DNA from: Gammaproteobacteria bacterium
Lineage (GTDB): Bacteria; Pseudomonadota; Gammaproteobacteria; Competibacterales; Competibacteraceae
Direction: 5' to 3'
Assembly: GCA_020047885.1 (NCBI GenBank)
Contig: JAIFNF010000306.1
Coordinates: forward strand, 1 to 12,076
DNA length: 12,076 nt
Part shown: positions 1-6,089 of the stretch, piece by piece
Numbering within the stretch: position 1 is the first letter of the stretch
Layout: each line of letters begins with the position of its first letter
Made by a program: the position numbers and the translations under genes
Notes under the pieces: model-generated
What the model saw: only the letters and a program-made list of their open reading frames with translations
The model's database searches: none
Told to the model about the DNA's origin: nothing

Positions 1-2
1 TG

Positions 3-989
3 GCGGGATTTGCTTTCGCGGTGACCCAGTATTTCACCTCGAATCATTGGGCTTACGAACTGCCTGATATTACTTCCGCGTTGGTGAGCCTGGTGGTATT
101 GACGCTGTTTCTGCGGTTTATGTGGCAGCCCAAGCAGGCTTTTACCTTCCAGAATGCGGGGGCGGGAACCCACTTACCCGCAGATCATCCGCATTCCAAG
201 TACAGCATCGGGCAAATCTTTAAAGCGTGGTCGCCCTTTATCGTCCTCACCATTATGGTGACGATCTGGACATTGCCGGCATTCAAGGGGTTATTTGCTA
301 AAGGCGCTATGCTGGAGTCATGGACCCTGAGTTTCCATATCCCCAGTCTGGACAACCTAGTGATGAAAACCATGCCAATTGTCAAGACATTGACGCCCTA
401 TGAAGCGATTTACAAATTTGATGTGCTGTCAGCAACTGGAACTTCGATTCTGCTGGCCGCCGTCGTTAGCGCTTTCATTTTGGGAGTCAATATCAAGCTG
501 TTCTTTACTACGCTATGGGAAACCCTGGTGGAATTGAGTACGCCCATTTTCACCATTGGTCTGGTGCTGGGTTTTGCGTTTATCGCCAATTATTCCGGAG
601 TTTCCTCAACACTCGGTCTGGCTTTCGCCGCGACGGGAGTGCTATTCCCCTTCTTTTCACCGTTCCTGGGCTGGCTTGGCGTGTTCCTGACTGGTTCCGA
701 CACCTCCAGCAATGCGCTGTTTGCCAATTTGCAGCAAGTGACGGCGCAACAAATCGGCGTCAATCCGATTCTGACTATTGCGGCTAATACCACCGGTGGG
801 GTTACTGGCAAGATGATTTCGCCGCAATCCATTGCCGTCGCTTGTGCAGCGGCCGGACTGGTGGGCAAGGAGTCGGATTTGTTCCGCTTCACGCTGAAAC
901 ACAGTCTGTTTTTCGCGGTGATCATCGGCATCATCACTTATGTGCAGGCTTATTACCTGCAATGGATGATTCCAGTAGCCGCCCATTAG
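3..989 (+). CDS. lldP: L-lactate permease, C-terminal part (5' end outside window)
   Basis: This is an inner-membrane permease that would import L-lactate (the family also takes glycolate) by proton symport. The frame is open from the first bases of the window, so the gene starts upstream; about 329 residues are visible of a family length near 550. Several long hydrophobic membrane segments can be read. The family-typical stretch GSDTSSNALFANLQ is present, as is the C-terminal block KMISPQSIAVACAAAGLVG followed by KESDLFRF and the closing segment ending in QWMIP. Sequence alone does not separate LldP from GlcA; lactate is the likelier substrate. No lactate dehydrogenase gene follows, so any partner must lie upstream or elsewhere. 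The gene is followed by about 245 bp without a gene, containing a G/C palindrome that could act as a terminator. Family assignment is secure; the substrate is inferred. Confidence 0.93.
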   Translation, partial: AGFAFAVTQYFTSNHWAYELPDITSALVSLVVLTLFLRFMWQPKQAFTFQNAGAGTHLPADHPHSKYSIGQIFKAWSPFIVLTIMVTIWTLPAFKGLFAKGAMLESWTLSFHIPSLDNLVMKTMPIVKTLTPYEAIYKFDVLSATGTSILLAAVVSAFILGVNIKLFFTTLWETLVELSTPIFTIGLVLGFAFIANYSGVSSTLGLAFAATGVLFPFFSPFLGWLGVFLTGSDTSSNALFANLQQVTAQQIGVNPILTIAANTTGGVTGKMISPQSIAVACAAAGLVGKESDLFRFTLKHSLFFAVIIGIITYVQAYYLQWMIPVAAH

Positions 990-1063
990 GGATGAGCAGC
1001 GGAAATCCAACCGGATTGCGGTTATCAGGGAGGTAGCTGGGTGGTGCTTTAGTGGTAACCGTT

Positions 1064-1106
1064 CCCCCCAACCTCTCCCGCAAGGGGTGAGGGAAGGGGG
1101 GCTGGG
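1064..1106. repeat. C-tract/G-tract imperfect palindrome in the lldP-GGDEF gap
   Basis: A run of C at 1064-1069 and CCTCTCCC pair imperfectly, across a GCAA loop, with GGGGTGAGG and a run of G. The gene-free stretch 990-1234 holds little else. It resembles the C/G-tract palindromes near the right end of the window but lacks their CTTTGAAAAAG core, so it is a different subtype. In RNA it would form a strong hairpin just downstream of lldP and may weaken read-through. No T-run follows, so it is not a classical intrinsic terminator. Confidence 0.55.
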
Positions 1107-1234
1107 CGGCGGCTTTATCCCGACGATCGCCGACAGAACATCATCATAACGTCATCATCTTCGCTTACCCTATCGACAGGTTTAATGATCAAAACTGCTG
1201 TTCCCTTTTGATCTCGTCAGTAGAGTAGCGTGCA

Positions 1235-2293
1235 ATGCAGCAAAAACATGATGATCTGGCTGAAGCTGGTTTTTCGGAGTTGCCCAAAACCGTCGCCTGT
1301 CTCGTAACGCCGAATATTAGTATTAATCCAACCATCCTGGTTGAGGACGTTGGCTCAATCCTGCGTCAGAACCGCAATTTGTACTACCTGCCGGTGGTGC
1401 AGGACGATCGCCCCATTGGCCTGATCCGGCGACTGGATTTCATGGATATTTTTCTGTCGAATTACGGTCGGGAGTTGCATGGCCGTAAACCCGCCACTTT
1501 CTTTATGGATCCACATCCCTTGCTCATCGAGGACGCCTTATCGCTCGAGGACGCGAGTCGGTTAGTGACCCGCAATGTGAACCAGCGTCTGGATCTGCAG
1601 GCGTTTATTATTGTTTCCGGCGGTCGTTATCAGGGACTGGGCTGGACGATGGATTTGCTGGAGAAAATCACTGATCTGCGCGTTCACAGCGCTCGCTATG
1701 CGAATCCGCTAACCTTATTACCGGGCAATGTGCCGATTCAGAACCACATTGAAATGCTCATCAAATCCCGCCGCCCGTTTACCGCAGCCTACTGCGATCT
1801 GGATTCTTTTAAGCCGTTTAATGACATCTATGGCTATAAAAAGGGCGATCAAGTCATCCAGATGCTGGGGCGCATCCTCGTTGAACACGCCGACGCCACT
1901 CTGGATTTTGTCGGCCATATTGGCGGCGATGATTTCATGGTCATTTTTGAAAGTCCCGACTGGAAAGAGCGGTGTCAGCGCATTCTGGATGTTCTGGCTT
2001 ATCAAGCGCCGTGCTTCTACAACAAGGAAGATCGACGCCGGGGCGGCATCACCACCCAAGACCGGCGTGGCAAGGAGCAATTTTTTAACCTGCTCAGTCT
2101 CTCCATCGGTGCCGTCCAGCCCGACCTGGATCATTGCCATACCCATCATGATGTCGCGACGTTGGCTAGCGACGCGAAGCATCAAGCCAAGTTGCAAAGC
2201 GGCAACAGCCTGTACATCGACCGGCGGCAGAAAGTTCATCGTCCGCCAACCACCGCTGATTATGAACAAGAGACGGCTACATCCTCCGCATAG
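1235..2293 (+). CDS. CBS-like / GGDEF (GGDDF) signalling protein, putative diguanylate cyclase
   Basis: This 352-residue soluble cytoplasmic protein probably makes or senses cyclic di-GMP. Residues about 20-145 resemble the paired CBS-like module seen before GGDEF in EAL-CBS-GGDEF proteins (YLPVVQDDRPIGLIRR, then HGRKPATFFMDP). Residues about 155-330 form a GGDEF domain of the LPGN subclass (LTLLPGN near 160). It has a DLDSFKPFND nucleotide/metal segment near 188-197 and a signature GGDDF at 230-234. The fourth signature residue is Asp instead of the usual Glu, so activity is plausible but unproven. No RxxD inhibitory I-site is seen just ahead of the signature. Relatives I recall carry an N-terminal EAL domain; none is present here, and no EAL-like sequence lies upstream. 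The start is the first ATG in frame, with only a weak AGAG-type ribosome site. Domain calls are from recalled family patterns. Confidence 0.85.
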   Translation: MQQKHDDLAEAGFSELPKTVACLVTPNISINPTILVEDVGSILRQNRNLYYLPVVQDDRPIGLIRRLDFMDIFLSNYGRELHGRKPATFFMDPHPLLIEDALSLEDASRLVTRNVNQRLDLQAFIIVSGGRYQGLGWTMDLLEKITDLRVHSARYANPLTLLPGNVPIQNHIEMLIKSRRPFTAAYCDLDSFKPFNDIYGYKKGDQVIQMLGRILVEHADATLDFVGHIGGDDFMVIFESPDWKERCQRILDVLAYQAPCFYNKEDRRRGGITTQDRRGKEQFFNLLSLSIGAVQPDLDHCHTHHDVATLASDAKHQAKLQSGNSLYIDRRQKVHRPPTTADYEQETATSSA

Positions 2294-2354
2294 TACTCAG
2301 CGGCATGTCATCAATACGCCATAAAAGTGCAATATGAAAGGTATATAACAGCCG

Positions 2355-2383
2355 CCACCGAAGTCGTTCAGAACGACTGGTGG
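2355..2383. promoter_or_regulatory. Perfect 8-bp inverted repeat upstream of phoU
   Basis: AGTCGTTC (2362-2369) and GAACGACT (2371-2378) are perfect inverted arms around a single A, flanked by CCACC and GGTGG as a further outer pair. The one-base centre makes it a poor RNA hairpin but a good dimeric-repressor operator shape. A TATATAA stretch sits just upstream at 2342-2348 and could be a -10 region. The element lies about 70 bp before the phoU start. The binding protein is unknown, and it does not match the Pho box. Confidence 0.45.
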
Positions 2384-2453
2384 ATGGCTTGGCATGGTCG
2401 CTGTCATCGGCTGAGCTGACCCCTTAATCCCGCTACGACTGAAGGACCCGACG

Positions 2454-3176
2454 ATGCCCATAAGTCAAGACGCCCATACCGTCAAGCAATTCGATACCCA
2501 ACTCATCAGCCTGCGCGACCTGGTGCTGGAAATGGGTGGACTGGTCGAAAACCAGATTCAACGCGCCATTACAGCGCTTGATGAGCAAGACCTGAATGCC
2601 GCCCGCGAAGTGATCAGCTACGATCAGATCATTAACAGTCTACACGTCAAGGCTGATGAAGATACCGTCAATCTCCTCGCCCGACGGCAGCCGATGGGTA
2701 GCGACTTGCGGATGATCATCGCCTTGTCCAAGATCGTCGCTGATCTGGAGCGGATGGGTGACAAAGCCGGGAAAATTGCCCGGATGACGATCAAGATCTA
2801 CGACGACGGCAACAGCCCACCCAATGCCAAGCTACTACGCGACGTGACCCCCATGACCCGATTGGCGGTGGCCATGCTGCATAACAGTCTCGATGCCCTG
2901 GCCCGACTGGACGTCGAGAAAGCGGTGGCGGTCGCCCAAAGCGACGATGAGCTGGATAAGGAGTTCCATGCGGCGTTGCGACGGCTGATCACCTACATGA
3001 TGGAAGACCCCCGCACCATTGGCCATGCGCTCAACGTCATCTTCATTATCAAGGCGCTGGAGCGGATTGGCGATCACGCGAATAACATCGCGGAGTCCAT
3101 CATCTATCTGGCCAAGGGTAAGGATGTGCGCTATCTGGGCGCAGAGGGCCGCATCCAGGATGCTTTGGAAGAATAG
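2454..3176 (+). CDS. phoU: Phosphate-specific transport system accessory protein PhoU
   Basis: PhoU is a cytoplasmic, membrane-associated negative regulator that links the PstSCAB phosphate transporter to the PhoR-PhoB two-component system. The 240-residue length is normal for the family. Two PhoU helical repeats are visible, each with the metal-binding E-x-x-x-D signature: E99-RMG-D103 in the first and E203-RIG-D207 followed by HANNIAE in the second. The family-typical RQPM-x-x-DLR segment is at 78-86. The ATG at 2454 is preceded by GAAGGA at a suitable distance, which supports this start. No pst, phoB or phoR gene is adjacent, which is unusual since phoU commonly ends the pst operon. Here it stands alone between a GGDEF gene and a convergent PAS-GGDEF-EAL gene whose stop is only 8 bp from its own. 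Confidence 0.96.
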   Translation: MPISQDAHTVKQFDTQLISLRDLVLEMGGLVENQIQRAITALDEQDLNAAREVISYDQIINSLHVKADEDTVNLLARRQPMGSDLRMIIALSKIVADLERMGDKAGKIARMTIKIYDDGNSPPNAKLLRDVTPMTRLAVAMLHNSLDALARLDVEKAVAVAQSDDELDKEFHAALRRLITYMMEDPRTIGHALNVIFIIKALERIGDHANNIAESIIYLAKGKDVRYLGAEGRIQDALEE

Positions 3177-3184
3177 GCGGATCA

Positions 3185-5095
3185 TTAAACGCCACAACCG
3201 GGCCTGGCGTATTGGCGAACCCAGGCGATAAAATCCTCAGCGGGCAGTGGTGGCGAAAACAGATAGCCCTGCGCCAAGTCGCAACCCTGGTCGACAAGAA
3301 TCTGGCGCTGTTCCCCGGTTTCCACCCCCTCCGCAACTACCGTCAGCCCCAGGTTATGACCGAGCGTAATCATCGTGGCGACGATGGTCCGGGTATCGGG
3401 ATCAGTGGCCAGGTCATGTACAAAGCTCTGGTCGATTTTTAACGTGGTAATCGGCATCCGCTTGAGATAGCTCAGACTGGAATAGCCGGTACCAAAATCG
3501 TCAATCGCCAGCCCGATGCCTAATCGCTGAATCGCCCGCAAGGTATCGGTCGTCTCGGCACCGGCATCGAGCAGCGTGGATTCGGTCAGTTCCAGTTCCA
3601 GCATCCAGGGCGCGTGACCCGGCGTCGCCAGCAGGCGGTGCAGTTGTTCCACTAATCCCGCAGCGCAAAAATGTCGGGCAGCCAGATTCACCGCCACGGT
3701 CAGCGGGGGCAGTCCGGCCTGACGCCAGTTTGCCAGTTGCTGGGCGGCTTCATTCAGCATCCAGTCGCCAATGGCGATGATCAGATCGCTGGACTCGGCA
3801 ACGGAAATAAAACGCCCCGGCAGAATCAAGCCCTGTTTCGGATGCCGCCAGCGCACTAACGCTTCGACACCCACTAATGCACCATCGGCCAGTCGTATTT
3901 TCGGCTGTAAATAGGCGCGGAGCTGACCGCTTTCCACGGCTTTACGCAGTTCGGATTCCAATACCAATCGTTCAAAAGCCGCAATGTTCATTTCCCGGTC
4001 GTAGAAGGCCAGGGTATTGCGACCGTTCTTTTTGGCTTGGTACAAAGCCGCATTGGCATTTTTCAACAGTTCGCTAAAACGGACGCCATCGTGAGGATAT
4101 AAGGCGATGCCAATCGACGTCGTCACCCGCAAGCTGTGGCCCGCGATATTGAATGGCTGATGAAATGCGGCGACCAGGCGATCCACCGCCCGCAAGGCTT
4201 TCTTCCGTCCTGTATCAGGCAGCAACAGCACAAATTTGTCGCTTTCTATCCGGCACATCGTATCGGCTTGCCGAATCAATCCCTTGAGCCGGGTCGCAAC
4301 CTGTACTAACAAAGTGTCGCCCACGGTGTAACCGAGCGCCTCATTCACCTCTTTGAACTGATCCAGATCCAGCGACAATACCGTCAACGGTTCGCGCCGA
4401 CGCGCCGCCAGCGCCAGCGCCAATTCCGCCCGCTCCGCCAGCAAGGCGCGACCTGGCAGGCCCGTTAATGCGTCATAACCCGCTAGGTATTTGATGCGCT
4501 GTTCAGTTTCCTTTTGTTCAGTAATATCCGTGGCAATGCTGACATAGTGGGTGATTCGACCTTCGGCATTGCGGACTTCGCGGATGGTGGTCAGTACGAT
4601 ATATAAGCCACCATCCTTGCGCCGGTTCCAAAACTCGCCTTGCCAAAGACCTTCCCGCTGGAGCGTCAGCCAAAGCGCCGTGTAATAGGTTGCGGATTGG
4701 TGGCCTGACTGGAACAGGCGGGGATTTTGTCCGCGCAACTCGGCTTCTGAATAACCACTCAGTGCGCTAAATGCTGGATTAACCGTCACGATGTAGCCCT
4801 GGGCATTGGTAATCAGAATGGCTTCCCGCGCGGATTCAAACACCACCATCGCTAGGCGCGCAAAATCCGCTGTCCATTCCCAACCCGTCACTTCTTTGAT
4901 CGAGACCGTTTGCCGGGGTCGTTCCGTATCTGGAAAGTCGGCGAGTGAATGTGAGATAGCCAAGCGGAATCCTCGTGTCGGGAGATGATTGATCTTGGCG
5001 TTATAGTTCTTTAATTTGATGACATTTTCATTGCAAAATGAGGATGTCATCCTTCGGTGAAAGGTCGGGGCCGTTGGGAACGGCGAGGCTCTCAC
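3185..5095 (-). CDS. PAS-GGDEF-EAL protein, predicted c-di-GMP phosphodiesterase
   Basis: This 636-residue cytoplasmic protein probably hydrolyses cyclic di-GMP to pGpG. A PAS sensor domain with PAC tail spans about 84-195, a GGDEF domain 204-365 and an EAL domain 375-630. The GGDEF signature is degenerate (ESDKF at 284-288), so cyclase activity should be lost, though GTP binding could remain. The EAL domain keeps the residues expected of an active enzyme: EAL at 411-413, N470, E502 in ELTES, D532-D533 in IDDFGTGYSS, K553, E589 in AEGVET, and Q609. No membrane segment is seen. The GTG start at 5095 overlaps the upstream acyltransferase stop as GTGA, suggesting translational coupling. An ATG at 5050 (residue 16) is the main alternative, so the N-terminal 15-60 residues are uncertain. 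The family is certain; the phosphodiesterase role is inferred from motifs. Confidence 0.93.
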   Translation of the reverse strand: MRASPFPTAPTFHRRMTSSFCNENVIKLKNYNAKINHLPTRGFRLAISHSLADFPDTERPRQTVSIKEVTGWEWTADFARLAMVVFESAREAILITNAQGYIVTVNPAFSALSGYSEAELRGQNPRLFQSGHQSATYYTALWLTLQREGLWQGEFWNRRKDGGLYIVLTTIREVRNAEGRITHYVSIATDITEQKETEQRIKYLAGYDALTGLPGRALLAERAELALALAARRREPLTVLSLDLDQFKEVNEALGYTVGDTLLVQVATRLKGLIRQADTMCRIESDKFVLLLPDTGRKKALRAVDRLVAAFHQPFNIAGHSLRVTTSIGIALYPHDGVRFSELLKNANAALYQAKKNGRNTLAFYDREMNIAAFERLVLESELRKAVESGQLRAYLQPKIRLADGALVGVEALVRWRHPKQGLILPGRFISVAESSDLIIAIGDWMLNEAAQQLANWRQAGLPPLTVAVNLAARHFCAAGLVEQLHRLLATPGHAPWMLELELTESTLLDAGAETTDTLRAIQRLGIGLAIDDFGTGYSSLSYLKRMPITTLKIDQSFVHDLATDPDTRTIVATMITLGHNLGLTVVAEGVETGEQRQILVDQGCDLAQGYLFSPPLPAEDFIAWVRQYARPGCGV

Positions 5096-5949
5096 TGATA
5101 CCGATCCAGAAAATGCCGGGCGTAACGCCGTTCAATGCGCACGGTGAAGAGCAGGATCAACATATCAGCGACTTGGGAGTCTGCATCAAGGCATGGCTCC
5201 CCGCCGATTTGTGCGCCCAAGCGCAAGCAGGCTTTCAACAGCGGAGGGATGGCGCACCGGGGTGGAACCGGTCCATCACCCCGTGGCAACGGCAGATGCG
5301 GCTTGACCCGCAACGATTCGGTTACCAGATGACGTTGCGCCAGTTCGGTATACAGCGCCTGCGCGGCCAGACCATGCTCCCCTAAAGGAATGCTGGCGCA
5401 ACCGATCAGATAGTCAATCTGATGAATGGCAATAAACGCTGCCAGTCCCGACCAGAGTGCGTTGATTGTTGCGCCGTTGCGGTAATCGGCGCGGATGCAG
5501 GTGCGGCCAATTTCCATAAGCTGACCGGGCAGGGTCAAAATGGGCGTCAAATCAAACTCCGTCTGTGAGTAGAAGCCACCGAGGCGCTGCGCGGCCGAGG
5601 CGGTGAGAATACGGGTGCAGCCCACCACTTCATCCACCGCGTTGCGAACGATCAGATGCTGGCAGTACGCATCGAACCGATCATGATCGAGGCCGGGAAT
5701 GCGGTTGTGCAACCGGGCACCCATTTCCCCGGCGAAAACGGTATAGCGCAGACGCTGCGCCGCCCCGATGTCTTTACGGGATTCCGCGAACTCCACATGG
5801 ACTGACCGTTCGCCAACTGTAGGCAACAGAGCCGCACTGGGAAAATGCCGGGCGAATTCAGTAACAACCAGCGATTCGGTACTCAAGACCACCTCCACAT
5901 CACGAAGATTCAGGATGTCCGGCAACCTATCAACGTGGCGTTGCAACAT
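5092..5949 (-). CDS. olsB: OlsB-like L-ornithine N(alpha)-acyltransferase (GNAT superfamily)
   Basis: This enzyme is predicted to transfer a 3-hydroxyacyl chain from acyl carrier protein to ornithine, forming lyso-ornithine lipid, the first step to phosphorus-free ornithine lipids. The 285-residue length fits OlsB-like proteins. Family features are readable: AAQRLRYTVFAGEMGARL (63-80), MEIGRTCIRADYRNGATI (145-162), LWSGLAAFI (165-173), YLIGCASIPLG (180-190), and a C-terminal block PPLLKACLRLGAQIGGEPC. These match the OlsB/hemolysin-type acyltransferase fold (PF13444). No OlsA acyltransferase gene is beside it. Downstream it overlaps the PAS-GGDEF-EAL gene by 4 nt; upstream it is divergent from phoX. 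Ornithine lipid synthesis is known to be induced by phosphate limitation in rhizobia, which fits the neighbourhood. The start at 5949 has a weak ribosome site, so it is moderately sure. An acyltransferase of another amino acid lipid is possible. Confidence 0.8.
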   Translation of the reverse strand: MLQRHVDRLPDILNLRDVEVVLSTESLVVTEFARHFPSAALLPTVGERSVHVEFAESRKDIGAAQRLRYTVFAGEMGARLHNRIPGLDHDRFDAYCQHLIVRNAVDEVVGCTRILTASAAQRLGGFYSQTEFDLTPILTLPGQLMEIGRTCIRADYRNGATINALWSGLAAFIAIHQIDYLIGCASIPLGEHGLAAQALYTELAQRHLVTESLRVKPHLPLPRGDGPVPPRCAIPPLLKACLRLGAQIGGEPCLDADSQVADMLILLFTVRIERRYARHFLDRYQ

Positions 5950-5991
5950 TTTGACCGGGCGGTTAAATCTGGATGAATAACGCTCACGCGG

Positions 5992-6031
5992 CTGTCATCA
6001 GGTATTCATTGAACAGTCATTTTTCAGTAAT
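5992..6031 (+). promoter_or_regulatory. Tandem Pho box (PhoB-binding site) upstream of phoX
   Basis: Four heptamers lie exactly 11 bp apart: CTGTCAT (5992), TATTCAT (6003), CAGTCAT (6014) and CAGTAAT (6025), separated by 4-base spacers CAGG, TGAA and TTTT. The known Pho box is two CTGTCAT-like heptamers with a 4-bp A/T-rich spacer, and dimers can be stacked at the same 11-bp register. The first copy is perfect, the third differs at one base, the fourth at two and the second at three. The direct repeats point toward phoX, whose start is 58 bp beyond the last copy. The -10 element is not clear; the A/T-rich stretch 6051-6064 is the best candidate. The site also lies 42 bp upstream of the divergent olsB start. 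Confidence 0.75.
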
Positions 6032-6089
6032 TGATGGTTGCCAGACTGCCTACTTAAATAAAATTTGCCGCCTCCTGGAGATTTTTGTG

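Noticed and set aside
504..518. Shared CTTTACTACGCTAT in lldP and at the cytochrome frameshift (8372-8386)
   Set aside because: A 14-base match is within chance expectation for 12 kb, and no extended similarity surrounds it.
1718..2324. Alternative frames on both strands over the GGDEF gene
   Set aside because: Shadows of the GGDEF coding sequence; neither has family-like motifs.
2401..2421. Possible Pho box upstream of phoU (CTGTCAT at 2401 and CTGAC at 2416)
   Set aside because: The two pieces are 15 bp apart, not 11, and no neighbouring 11-bp position holds a heptamer.
5973..6089. Extended 5' end of phoX from ATG 5973
   Set aside because: It would include the Pho box and put 39 residues before a clean lipoprotein signal; ATG 6090 has a good ribosome site.
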